Below are positions 42,674 through 51,122 of a stretch of DNA of 64,000 nucleotides, piece after piece (the stretch's first letter is position 1; every line of letters starts with the position of its first letter). Where the stretch lies: NCBI RefSeq assembly GCF_024347055.1, contig NZ_AP024895.1, positions 1,922,001 to 1,986,000 of the forward strand, read 5' to 3'. The notes beneath the pieces were generated by a model. It was not told the origin of the DNA and searched no databases. It worked only from the letters and a program-made list of their open reading frames with translations. The translations under genes were made by a program, and so were the position numbers. The DNA is from Vibrio porteresiae DSM 19223 (lineage in GTDB: Bacteria > Pseudomonadota > Gammaproteobacteria > Enterobacterales > Vibrionaceae).

Positions 42674-43462
42674 TTAAAATCTCCTGACTAAGACTAATCT
42701 TACATTGTGACTTATGAAGTCTACTTTATGGTCAATAATTGCTGTATATGAACCATTAGCATTGAATTTCTGTGTTTTATCGACAACATTAGGATAGTAA
42801 TTAAAAACATAATCGCCACGTAATGACCAATTATCATCAATCCTATACGATAAGCCAATATTGGAAGAAACCCCTAACTCAGTAGAATTATCCGTGTATT
42901 TTTCAGGTGATGTTACATGGGCTGACGACCCAGTTTCAGAATACGTCATGCTGTATTTAAATTTGCTCAGCGATGGTCCGACACCAACATTAACCATAAA
43001 ATCATCAAAAACGTAACCCATTTGCAATCTAATACTGAAAGCATACATACTTTTCACTGTTGTTTTAAAATTATACTCAATTGAAGAAGCAGTATTATAA
43101 CTAGTTGGACCTAATGTATTAGATTTATCGTAATCATAAATTGTTAAGTCAGCTTCGACACCATATAACCATTGTTCATGTTGCAAGTTATAACCAAGTA
43201 TTAAAGAACCAGTAGCATCCAATTCATCAAGATTTTTTTGAAGACTTGGATTAACCTGTTGTGGGTCACCATCTGTGAAATAACTATTTGAGTCACCAAC
43301 AACAATTTTATTTTTTGGGGATACTGCATTATATTGAGCACCTAAACCTACCCCACCGTATAGTCCTTCCCATTGACTGCTCTCTGCTGCATTTGTACAA
43401 ATGCTAAAGAGTGTAACAGCAACAAAACAAGCCAATTTAGTATAATTTTTTTTCGTTTTCAT
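42674..43462 (-). CDS. Outer-membrane beta-barrel protein
   Basis: 262 aa. The signal peptide ends at CTNAAES. The mature protein has alternating amphipathic strands (GLYGGVGLGAQYNAV, GSLILGYNLQHEQWLYGVEAD, GLSYRIDDNWSLRGDYVFNY) and a terminal Phe (RLVLVRRF) expected for BAM insertion. It resembles the Omp25/OmpW-type eight-stranded porin-like barrels. There are no catalytic residues I can identify. AT-rich codon use contrasts with the core genes and matches the surrounding accessory island. Confidence 0.82.
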   Translation of the reverse strand: MKTKKNYTKLACFVAVTLFSICTNAAESSQWEGLYGGVGLGAQYNAVSPKNKIVVGDSNSYFTDGDPQQVNPSLQKNLDELDATGSLILGYNLQHEQWLYGVEADLTIYDYDKSNTLGPTSYNTASSIEYNFKTTVKSMYAFSIRLQMGYVFDDFMVNVGVGPSLSKFKYSMTYSETGSSAHVTSPEKYTDNSTELGVSSNIGLSYRIDDNWSLRGDYVFNYYPNVVDKTQKFNANGSYTAIIDHKVDFISHNVRLVLVRRF

Positions 43463-43536
43463 TTGAGTGCACCTTAACCATAACTAAGTCTATAAAGTTT
43501 AGTCGACATTTTAATTTTATGAACGCTATAGCATAT

Positions 43537-43610
43537 AGAATTTCCCCACTGGTTTGGCAGCCTCGTTAAACGGGATTTGGGCTTGAGGGATGTTCAGTTG
43601 ACTGAATTTG
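43537..43610. repeat. Degenerate hairpin-repeat remnant
   Basis: TTCCCCACTGGTTTGGCAGC, CTCGTTAAACGGGATTTGG and TTGACTGAATTTGGCAGTAA correspond to parts of 42365-42470, with the flanking C/G-rich arms eroded. The region 43463-43763 holds this remnant and no gene. Confidence 0.6.
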
Positions 43611-43723
43611 GCAGTAAGTTCATTTGACGTTGGCGCTTCACGCATTGGTTTTGCTCGATAGAGATTGGCGTTTAAACCCAATCATTAATAGCGCTGCTTG
43701 GTGGTTAACTGCTGTGCCCTGCT

Positions 43724-43750
43724 CCATATGAGAGATGCCCTCTCATATGG
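43724..43750 (-). terminator. Strong hairpin after the DUF2235 gene
   Basis: CCATATGAGAG / CTCTCATATGG, a perfect 11-bp stem with a 5-base loop, 14 bp past the DUF2235 stop on the minus strand. No T-run, so the terminator call is moderate. Confidence 0.6.
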
Positions 43751-43763
43751 AAGCGTCTTCAGT

Positions 43764-44849
43764 TTAGTTTTGCAGGATCTGCGGATAGTTTTCAAAGTTA
43801 ACCGTCATTAACGGTTGTTCACTTTTGTCGACATACGTTGGATTGTCAGGGGCATACTTCAAACTCTGATCTTGTCGTCTTAATGCAACTGAACTATGAA
43901 CGTATTGGTCGGTATAGTGCGGATCTAACATAGGGCGTAACACCGGAGTGCCATAGAGCTGCGGCAGCATGACTTCTTTCTTAAAGGCCGCGTAGGAATC
44001 GTGAAGCTCTGCGCTAAAGTCGTTTTCATCGATTTGAAAATCTTCGACAAACTCAAGACCAACACCTTGAGCTTTATCTATCATCCACTTCAACGGAATG
44101 CGCGATAGCTTGTCGTTATCGGGATATCCGCCGCCAATATCTTGGTGACAGCCAGCAAACCATATCTGTTCCATTTTGGTATTGGGTGAGTGCTTGGTCC
44201 AAAGAACGGGTTCAAATGCAAATCGATGTTCATCCACTGCCAGTGCATGGTAGGCATTTAGAACATTTTCATTGAGTTCGGTATCGAAGAATCGGTATAT
44301 CTCTTTATCGAATTTCTCAGCATCTTTGTTTTCGAGCGGAAAACCAAGCGCTGCGACGGTGTCAAACACACCTAAAAATGTCACGCAGTGGCTGTTTTTC
44401 ACTGTTTCTACCATCTCAAAGACTTTTTCGCCGACTTTCGATACTTTGTTTCGCTTGGTCAAATAGAAACCATAGGCGATTTCCGCCATTCTTCTGAGGC
44501 CGTCTTTGCCTGCTTTTTTGCGGTTAATGATACCGACATAGTTAATCAGAGAAGCTAAGGCTCGAGCCTCATACGCTCCGCGACTAAATCCGAAGATAAA
44601 TATCTCATCTCCCTGATCATAAACTTCCGCAATCGAGGCATAAGCGTGCGTAATTTTGCTTGAGATATGCAGCCCTGTAGCGTCTTCTACGGCGTCTAAG
44701 AATTTGTCTGGATGTGTGGCAATTCCAGTGAAATAGGTAACAACCTGATTGTCATTGTGTTTAATAAGATTATTGAGTTTGTTGATATTGGTATTATTCG
44801 CCGGAACATTACTTGTGCCATCTAATAGAATCACTATCTTCTTGCTCAT
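43764..44849 (-). CDS. DUF2235 alpha/beta-hydrolase (phospholipase-like)
   Basis: 361 aa from the ATG ending at 44849, which follows AAAGGA; upstream in-frame starts lack a ribosome binding site. The opening KKIVILLDGTSNVPANNTNI and the nucleophile elbow FGFSRGAYEARAL define DUF2235, the domain of the T6SS phospholipase effectors of the Tle1 type. A late Asp (GVFDTVAALG) and His (AGCHQDIGGGYPD) complete a plausible catalytic triad. No VgrG, PAAR or immunity gene is nearby and there is no signal peptide. A cytoplasmic or orphan-effector role are both possible. Confidence 0.85.
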   Translation of the reverse strand: MSKKIVILLDGTSNVPANNTNINKLNNLIKHNDNQVVTYFTGIATHPDKFLDAVEDATGLHISSKITHAYASIAEVYDQGDEIFIFGFSRGAYEARALASLINYVGIINRKKAGKDGLRRMAEIAYGFYLTKRNKVSKVGEKVFEMVETVKNSHCVTFLGVFDTVAALGFPLENKDAEKFDKEIYRFFDTELNENVLNAYHALAVDEHRFAFEPVLWTKHSPNTKMEQIWFAGCHQDIGGGYPDNDKLSRIPLKWMIDKAQGVGLEFVEDFQIDENDFSAELHDSYAAFKKEVMLPQLYGTPVLRPMLDPHYTDQYVHSSVALRRQDQSLKYAPDNPTYVDKSEQPLMTVNFENYPQILQN

Positions 44850-44883
44850 ATTCATTCCTTTATTTTTGATGTCATGACACGAA

Positions 44884-44916
44884 GCCATACCAACATAATT
44901 CTGCTATTGGTATGGC
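44884..44916 (-). terminator. Hairpin between the GH18 and DUF2235 genes
   Basis: GCCATACCAA / TTGGTATGGC, a perfect 10-bp stem with a 13-base loop, downstream of the GH18 stop (44944) on the minus strand. No T-run. Confidence 0.55.
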
Positions 44917-44943
44917 AACAAATCATTGGCTCTAATTGACTCG

Positions 44944-46056
44944 CTACATCGTGCTGCGTTGTTGTTGGTCGCTTTCGATGACTTCATTAAAGCCATTAAC
45001 TTGCTCACTCATAGTGAGACTTTCGCTGTTCGAACCCATCGCCCATAGGAATACGCCCCCAAAGCCATTCCTCGCTTCCCATTCAGTCCGTTTGATATTT
45101 TCTGCCTGTGACTGAACAAAACTACCCTCTGGGCTCCATTGTTTATTGTTGGTCAGTCCCAATACTATTTTGGATTTATCCCCTACTGCCGCAGCGTAAT
45201 TATTGAGTGCAACGCAATAGTTGAAATTTTTCCCTGCGTCGTAGGCCATAACGTCAAAGAAATTAAATAGGTTTGCTGATTGCTTTAGTAAATCAGTGAC
45301 TTCCCCATTGTGTTCGGAACGTCCCTCTTCTGTATAGGAACATCCATCGAAAACAGTGTTACTAGAGCACGCCACCGGGTCGGCACCAACATGATAGGTG
45401 GTTAAACTCAGCATGGTTTCTGGTGCAGTGAGTTCTCTAATGCGCTGCGTAAGTGCAAGTAAGTTGCTACTTTCTTCAGCGCTAATGCGGCTCGATTTTT
45501 CAAAATCAAAATCGAAACCATCGATCTTTACGTATCCCGCCAATTGATAGTTGGCAAAGTTACAACTGCCGTCGCTATTGGTATTTAGGCATTCTCCCGC
45601 CAATTCCTGTTGCGTTAGGCCCTTCTTATAAACAGGGAACGATTGAGCACTCAAAGCGACCAGATTTTTTGCCACGATTTCACGCTGTTCAGGGGTTTGA
45701 ATTAAATCCCAAATCGCTTCATAGGTTTGACCGCCAAAGGCAATCATTACGTGCTTTTGCGGATTCGATAATTTCCATTGGGTCCAAGCCTGATAGCTTG
45801 GTGGCAACCAATAAGCATCATATTTGGGAATATCTGCAATAGCGTCGGATGTCACGATGTTGCCACTCGAATCCCACTTACCAAATGCCAATAGCATGAC
45901 ATCCGCTTTGGTCAGATTGATTGTCTCTGGCTCAGAGACTCCCCAAGATGTTAGGTATGTTACATATTTAGGTTCACTATCCGCTGCCGGTGCGAGAGCG
46001 CTTATCGATAAAAGTGATAATGCACCTAGATAACTTAATGTGCTTTTGATGTTCAT
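44944..46056 (-). CDS. Secreted GH18 chitinase-like protein
   Basis: 370 aa from the ATG ending at 46056, preceded by AGAGGAAAT and followed at once by a signal peptide (MNIKSTLSYLGALSL... ending APAADS). The GH18 active-site motif DxxDxDxE is intact as IDGFDFDFEKS, with the terminal Glu the acid/base. Other barrel strands are VMIAFGGQTYEA, FNFFDVMAYDAG and GGVFLWAMGSN. It is expected to cleave chitin or peptidoglycan-type GlcNAc linkages. No chitin-binding domain is attached, unlike many Vibrio chitinases. Confidence 0.9.
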   Translation of the reverse strand: MNIKSTLSYLGALSLLSISALAPAADSEPKYVTYLTSWGVSEPETINLTKADVMLLAFGKWDSSGNIVTSDAIADIPKYDAYWLPPSYQAWTQWKLSNPQKHVMIAFGGQTYEAIWDLIQTPEQREIVAKNLVALSAQSFPVYKKGLTQQELAGECLNTNSDGSCNFANYQLAGYVKIDGFDFDFEKSSRISAEESSNLLALTQRIRELTAPETMLSLTTYHVGADPVACSSNTVFDGCSYTEEGRSEHNGEVTDLLKQSANLFNFFDVMAYDAGKNFNYCVALNNYAAAVGDKSKIVLGLTNNKQWSPEGSFVQSQAENIKRTEWEARNGFGGVFLWAMGSNSESLTMSEQVNGFNEVIESDQQQRSTM

Positions 46057-46574
46057 ATTTCCTCTGAATATAGCCGATGTTAAGTACCACCAATACAAAA
46101 GTAAAAACGACCCTGTAAGGATAGTCACAAATCACGGATCATGTACAACTATGTGCATATACACTTTCAATGTCGTATTATTTTTATCTAGCACAAGATA
46201 GTCTTATTCCAGCACCACCAAAAACTATGAAACAATGATTTTTTCAAAGTCACCTCATTGTTTTTCGGAAATTTTTGTTGCCATATTATTTTAATTAATT
46301 ATCAGAAACACCTATTAATATTTGCAACATTAAAATTAGGACCATCACAGTGACTAGAACATACCTGAAATTGGGTAATTAATAGCTGGGACATAATATG
46401 TAACTAATAGAGACATAAGAAGTCCCATGACAAAAAATAAAAACACGAAGAAAAATTTCAATAAAAACATCTATCATTAAACACGCTATATGAATTATTC
46501 ATATGACTATTTTTACGTGAAATATACCTTTTAAAGATAGTTTTTAATAATTATTGAAAATAAGGATGAGAAAA
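46057..46574. other. AT-rich promoter region between divergent GH18 and beta-trefoil genes
   Basis: About 520 bp of very AT-rich sequence with no supported gene on either strand. It must hold both divergent promoters. The composition suggests H-NS-silenced, horizontally acquired DNA, which is an inference from base content only. Confidence 0.55.
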
Positions 46575-47117
46575 ATGGCAAACATTCCAGTTTTTATTAA
46601 ATCTAACCAGTTTCCAAAATGTTTAGTTAGAATGGCTAGTGAAGATAATCCAGTTACGAAAAGTAGTGGCTTGGGTACAGTAAACTGCCAAATGGATCAG
46701 AACAGCGTATCTAAAAATCCATGGGAAGTATTTAACTTGATTCAAAATGATGATGGTACATTCTCTTTTGAATCTAACCAATTTCCAGGTAACTACCTAC
46801 GTATGCGTGGTTCTACAGAGCCTCAACAAACAGCACCCGGTTTTGGTACGGTGAACTGCCAAGGGAAAATAGGTAGTTATGAGAAATTTAAAATAGAATT
46901 AATTGATGAAACTGATACAGGTATATTAGTTTCAATTGAGTCTAATAAATTTCCAAGTAATTATCTTCGAATGGCTGGTGAAGATAATCCGACTCCAGTT
47001 GGATCTGGTTTTGGTACAGTTAACTGTCAAGCTTCAGTTGGACCATACGAAAAATTTTATTTAGTCCCAACAAAAACGGTTTCTGCAAGTGCCATTCTAA
47101 ATTTAATTAAACAATAA
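46575..47117 (+). CDS. Three-repeat beta-trefoil (fascin/lectin-like) protein
   Basis: 180 aa from the ATG at 46575, 8 bp after AAGGA; upstream TTG and ATG codons are weaker. It has three tandem repeats of about 50 residues: SNQFPKCLVRM...GLGTVNCQ, SNQFPGNYLRM...GFGTVNCQ and SNKFPSNYLRM...GFGTVNCQ. Three such units make one beta-trefoil, as in fascin and ricin-type lectins. No signal peptide. A carbohydrate- or actin-binding role is possible. Very AT-rich codons and long AT-rich flanks indicate transfer. The repeats are too similar to be old. Confidence 0.8.
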   Translation: MANIPVFIKSNQFPKCLVRMASEDNPVTKSSGLGTVNCQMDQNSVSKNPWEVFNLIQNDDGTFSFESNQFPGNYLRMRGSTEPQQTAPGFGTVNCQGKIGSYEKFKIELIDETDTGILVSIESNKFPSNYLRMAGEDNPTPVGSGFGTVNCQASVGPYEKFYLVPTKTVSASAILNLIKQ

Positions 47118-47129
47118 AATTCATTTTAT

Positions 47130-47163
47130 AAAGGATTACATTCTGTTTTTAGTGTAATCCTTT
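47130..47163 (+). terminator. Terminator of the beta-trefoil gene
   Basis: AAAGGATTACA / TGTAATCCTTT, a perfect 11-bp stem with a 12-base loop ending in a T-rich tract, 12 bp after the stop. The rest of 47164-47387 is AT-rich and empty. Confidence 0.85.
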
Positions 47164-47387
47164 ATTCATTAGTTGATTTTAAATACACTAACTATATGTT
47201 TTTATCTTAACAAAAACAAAATTAATAACATGCGTATTTAAAAAATAATACTTAATTATTAATTTACCCATTAATTTTTAACGGTTATTTGATTGTATTT
47301 AATAATATTATTGAGTTTGCTTATATGCTGGCAAAGCCTAATTGAGCAGATGCAAGGAGCAAAAGATAGAGGTGAGATGAAATGAAA

Positions 47388-47410
47388 AAGGTGAAGCAAA
47401 ACTTCACCTT
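47388..47410 (-). terminator. Terminator of the FAD oxidoreductase operon
   Basis: On the minus strand AAGGTGAAG-TTTTG-CTTCACCTT, a 9-bp stem followed by TTTC, about 30 bp after the stop at 47442. Confidence 0.82.
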
Positions 47411-47441
47411 ATGCAATGATTGGGGGTTTGATCGAACTCGC

Positions 47442-48572
47442 TTACACCGCTAACTCGGCAAAGCGTTCATAGCCCAGTTCGCTAATATCGATCGACGGGG
47501 TTTCGTCGTTGGCGAGTTCGGCTAATACAGTGCCGGCAGAAGGCGAAATACCAAAACCGTGACCAGTAAATCCACAGCCGAGAATTAGGCCCGGTAAATC
47601 ATCGACTTTGCTGATGACAGGTACTTTGTCTTTGGAATAGTCGATAATCCCTACCCAACTGCGCACGACCTTGGCGTGTTTTAAGGCGGGAAGATAACCG
47701 AAGATCCCGCGACATGTTGCTGCGGTGGCTTCAATCGGTGTGTGATCAGAGGCTTTATTAACTAAGCTGGCATCCAAGGAAGAGCCGCCGCCAAAGATAA
47801 ACGATCCGTGAGTGGTTTGATGCCCGTAGAAATCGGCCATTGCTGTGCCGAGCATTTGGTAGAACATTGGCGGCTGCGCGTCGGTGATCAACGTATCCAG
47901 TGCAACAGCAGAGATCGGTACATCAATGCCAACGGTTTGAATAATCGGGCGGCTTGCTAATCCAGCGGCGACGACAATTCGGTCGGCTTCAAATTCACCA
48001 CTTTGCGTCACGACTTTTCGTACTTTGTCGCCAACCATCACCAGCTTTAACACGCTTTGTTCAGTGTAAAACTGAACACCACGTTGGCGCGCCGCATTAT
48101 GAAAAGCGAGCGTGGTTTTGAGAGGATTGGCGTGACCATCGGAAGGACACCAACTTGCGCCAATCACTTCATCGGAAAGATGCGGACAAATTTCACGTAC
48201 GTCAGCGCCGCTTACCATGGTCACATCAAGTCCCTGCCCGACCGCTGTGGCGGTTAACCCTTTTAAGATATTGATATGATCGTCGGTTTTGCCTAAACGC
48301 AAATTCCCTTGTTGGTAATACTCGACGTCGGTTCCGAGTTCTTCAGAGAGATGAGGCCAGAGATGTTTCACGCCGTACATAGCCAATGCCAATTCGCGTT
48401 TATCGCGCCCCGACTGGCGAACGCCACCACCATTGCGACCCGAACCACCGTAACCAATCACTTTTCCCTGTTCTAACACAATGACTGAGCGACCTTTTTT
48501 CGCCAGATAATAGGCGGTTGCACAGCCGATAACTCCTGCGCCAATAATGATGACATCTGCGTTTTTTTTCAT
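47442..48572 (-). CDS. FAD-dependent oxidoreductase, beta-subunit-like (DadA/LhpB/sarcosine oxidase family)
   Basis: 376 aa from the ATG ending at 48572, preceded by AGAGAGAACG. N-terminal dinucleotide fold VIIIGAGVIGCATAYYLAKK with the downstream Glu of the ADP-ribose site (VIVLEQGKV). The C-terminus closes the FAD site with ILGCGFTGHGFGISP. It belongs to the D-amino-acid/glycine oxidase superfamily. With the two genes upstream it forms the beta, alpha and small subunits typical of D-hydroxyproline, proline or octopine/nopaline dehydrogenases. The substrate is not decided. Confidence 0.88.
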   Translation of the reverse strand: MKKNADVIIIGAGVIGCATAYYLAKKGRSVIVLEQGKVIGYGGSGRNGGGVRQSGRDKRELALAMYGVKHLWPHLSEELGTDVEYYQQGNLRLGKTDDHINILKGLTATAVGQGLDVTMVSGADVREICPHLSDEVIGASWCPSDGHANPLKTTLAFHNAARQRGVQFYTEQSVLKLVMVGDKVRKVVTQSGEFEADRIVVAAGLASRPIIQTVGIDVPISAVALDTLITDAQPPMFYQMLGTAMADFYGHQTTHGSFIFGGGSSLDASLVNKASDHTPIEATAATCRGIFGYLPALKHAKVVRSWVGIIDYSKDKVPVISKVDDLPGLILGCGFTGHGFGISPSAGTVLAELANDETPSIDISELGYERFAELAV

Positions 48573-48686
48573 TGTCGTTCTCTCTGCAATGCGGCGAAAA
48601 CCATGCCTCGATCCCGCCATTCCTTATTGCGATTTCGTCCTTGGCAATTCAGCCTTCAGCAATACCATGCTGATACAACTAAACGA

Positions 48687-50081
48687 TTAATTTTTTTCAC
48701 TAAATTGCATGGTGGCGTACTGTTCGATACTCAATGGTTTGATTGGCGTACGAACGTGTAGCGTTCCGGCCTCTTTGATATCGATGTTGCAACTTGCCGC
48801 AATCATTTCTGTGAGCGTAGCACCACACATTCGGCCTTGGCATGGCCCCATTCCTGAGCGAGTTTTGCCTTTGATTTGCGCTGGATGACGAGCACCTTGG
48901 GCAATTGCCTCACGGATTTGTCCGGCAGTGATCTCTTCACAACGGCAGACTAAGACGTCATCCTCCACGGGATTCAGTGTCTGGCGATTGGGCGGGAAAA
49001 CGTGGTCTAAAAATGGGCGAATCGAGCGATCCCGTTTGAGCTGTTTACGATGTTCAACCGCTAGGCTCTCGCGCTCTTGAGCGGTGATTTTGCCAAGTTG
49101 GTATGCCGTATTGATCGCCGCTAAATGCCCTGTCGATACAGCGATAGGACCGCCGCCAATACCTGAAGCGTCGCCAGCAATCGCCACCCCATCCACACTG
49201 GTTTGGCCCCATTCATCCAGTTTTGGTTTCCAGTAACGCTGCGGCTCATACCATTCATGTTCGCAATTAAGCGCTTGGCTCAAACGTAAATTGGGCACAA
49301 CGCCTTCATGAAGCAGCACAGATTGAGCCGCAACTTCATGAGTTTTACCGCGACAGCTAAAACGAAAGCCTTCCGCCTGCTGATCGCCTATGACCTCAAG
49401 GTCGCGACAGCCGATATAAAGCGGAACACCTGCACGTTTGAGCTTTAGTCGCATCTGTAAGCCTTTGATAAGGTAATTAACTCGCGGCCAGGCTTGAGGA
49501 AGAAAAGGCGCTGCTTTGAGGTAGTCTTTAAAACTAGCAGTTTCGACCATGGCAGCAATATGCGCACCGTTATCAACAAGATGGCAAGCCGCAAGAAGCA
49601 ACAGTGGCCCGCTACCTGCAATCACCACTGGACCTTCGGGAACCATATCCGCAGATTTAAATAGGATGTCGGCCGCCGCCGCGCCCATCACGCCGGGCAG
49701 CGTCCAGTTTTTCATCGGCACTGGGCGTTCAACCGCGCCAATGCTGACTATCATGCGCTTGCTACAAACTCTATGAGTAATCCCTTTACACAGCAAATCA
49801 AGTTCAAACTGATTGGCAATATTAAGCACTGTCGTGCTTGGCATATAAGTCGCGTTGGAAGAGCGAAACATCTCCACCAGCGGCTTTCCAGCAAAGTAGT
49901 CTTTACCTAATGTATCGATATTTTCTGCTCGGCTACGTTCCATCGAACGATAAATCTGCCCCCCCGGCTCTGGCTGTTCATCCACTACCAGTGTATCGAG
50001 GCCTAAGTTAGACGCAGTGACTGCCGCAGCCAGCCCGCCGGGGCCTGCACCAATAACGATAAGATCGTACATTTTATCCAT
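48687..50081 (-). CDS. NAD/FAD-binding oxidoreductase with [2Fe-2S] BFD domain, alpha-subunit-like
   Basis: 464 aa from the ATG ending at 50081 (AGGTGG upstream), which overlaps the small-subunit gene by 8 bp. N-terminal FAD motif YDLIVIGAGPGGLAAAVTA, second dinucleotide motif GPVVIAGSGPLLLLA, and GVAIAGDASGIGGG near the FAD end. The C-terminal BFD-like iron-sulfur domain has the Cys set CRCEEIT...GPCQGRMCG. It matches the alpha subunits (HcnB, LhpE, OoxA-type) of heterotrimeric amino-acid dehydrogenases. Confidence 0.9.
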   Translation of the reverse strand: MDKMYDLIVIGAGPGGLAAAVTASNLGLDTLVVDEQPEPGGQIYRSMERSRAENIDTLGKDYFAGKPLVEMFRSSNATYMPSTTVLNIANQFELDLLCKGITHRVCSKRMIVSIGAVERPVPMKNWTLPGVMGAAAADILFKSADMVPEGPVVIAGSGPLLLLAACHLVDNGAHIAAMVETASFKDYLKAAPFLPQAWPRVNYLIKGLQMRLKLKRAGVPLYIGCRDLEVIGDQQAEGFRFSCRGKTHEVAAQSVLLHEGVVPNLRLSQALNCEHEWYEPQRYWKPKLDEWGQTSVDGVAIAGDASGIGGGPIAVSTGHLAAINTAYQLGKITAQERESLAVEHRKQLKRDRSIRPFLDHVFPPNRQTLNPVEDDVLVCRCEEITAGQIREAIAQGARHPAQIKGKTRSGMGPCQGRMCGATLTEMIAASCNIDIKEAGTLHVRTPIKPLSIEQYATMQFSEKN

Positions 50082-50379
50082 TTGCGGCCACCTTTTTCCC
50101 AATCTGACGGTTCACCACCATGCCTTCGTGAACTAATGTGTTACACGCTTGCTGATTAGGAACGCCGTCGATTTCCATAAGGCATTCAAAGCAGACTCCC
50201 ATCTGACAATAACCTGCACGATGCGCGCCGCTAATAGGCGAAGTTCGGTTATATCCCATTCCAGCAGCCATCACTGAGGCCAAAACGGTTTCACCTGCTG
50301 GGACTTGCAGCGCTTGACCTTCAAAGGTAATCGTCACGAGCTCTGCTTCAGGTCGATTTTCATGAATTCTTTTCAGCAT
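50074..50379 (-). CDS. Small (2Fe-2S)-binding subunit of amino-acid dehydrogenase
   Basis: 101 aa from the ATG ending at 50379 behind GAGGAG. It is a ferredoxin-like Fer2_4 domain: VPAGETVLASVMAAG, then GYCQMGVCFECLMEIDGVP (three closely spaced Cys) and QQACNTLV (fourth Cys). This small subunit is the electron-transfer partner of the two flavoprotein subunits downstream, as in HcnA, LhpF and octopine oxidase. Overlap with the alpha subunit gene suggests coupled translation. Confidence 0.9.
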   Translation of the reverse strand: MLKRIHENRPEAELVTITFEGQALQVPAGETVLASVMAAGMGYNRTSPISGAHRAGYCQMGVCFECLMEIDGVPNQQACNTLVHEGMVVNRQIGKKVAANG

Positions 50380-50421
50380 ACTCAACTCCTCAACGCTCCA
50401 GAAGAACCCTTACTTCTTGGA

Positions 50422-50823
50422 CTATTCGCTACAAAGTTCGCAGCCGATCATCGCTTCAAGTTCAATTTCAACTAACTGACTAGGGCGATTAAGTTTGGGA
50501 GTTTCGACCATGGTAAACAGTGGGCGAACGTCTTTAAAAACCGCACTGTAAGCTTGCGCAACGTCTTTGCCCAAAGCCATATCAGTAATGTAAGCCTTTA
50601 TTTTGTAGACATCTTTTGCTTCAGCGCCAGCGCGCGCTAGTAGCCCAATAAATTTTTCGAAGATAAATTGCGCTTGTTCAAACGCGGTAGAACCGGATAC
50701 GGATCCATCTGGCAACACAGCGGTTGTGCCACCAATGTGGATTTGATTACCCACTTTGACCATACGCGAATAACCAGCTATCTCTTCTAACGGCGCACCA
50801 GATGAATAGTTAATACGTTGCAT
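50422..50823 (-). CDS. RidA-family imine/enamine deaminase
   Basis: 133 aa from the ATG ending at 50823, preceded by AGGGAAGAG. It shows the YjgF/RidA fold: GNQIHIGGTTAVLPDGS, FEKFIGLLARAGA, DVYKIKAYITDM and PSQLVEIELEAMIG with the conserved Glu. The Arg of the RidA active site (usually before a C-terminal VE-E) is replaced by Gln/Leu in PSQLVEIE, so it may be a RidA subgroup with a different activity. It heads the dehydrogenase operon, consistent with clearing imines made by amino-acid oxidation. Confidence 0.88.
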   Translation of the reverse strand: MQRINYSSGAPLEEIAGYSRMVKVGNQIHIGGTTAVLPDGSVSGSTAFEQAQFIFEKFIGLLARAGAEAKDVYKIKAYITDMALGKDVAQAYSAVFKDVRPLFTMVETPKLNRPSQLVEIELEAMIGCELCSE

Positions 50824-51122
50824 AATCTCTTCCCTTATTTGTGTACAGCTCATCCATGAGATTCAATCGACGCGCAAAACATCAGCGCACTCATGTCAAA
50901 CACGTTCTTATTACCATCGATACTAGGGAGCCGGTTTATGCGTGTATTGTATTTTTGCGACATCTAAGGCTTGTGACGAATTCAAAATCTCCTGTTCGGG
51001 TTATCTCGCAATTTGAGCGATGAGCAACATCCTCTCAAACGAAATTAATCCATTTGCATATCCAAACTTAACAGCATAGAGTAAATTCAATGAGTTACAT
51101 CAAAGAGACTAAGGAAGGAATA

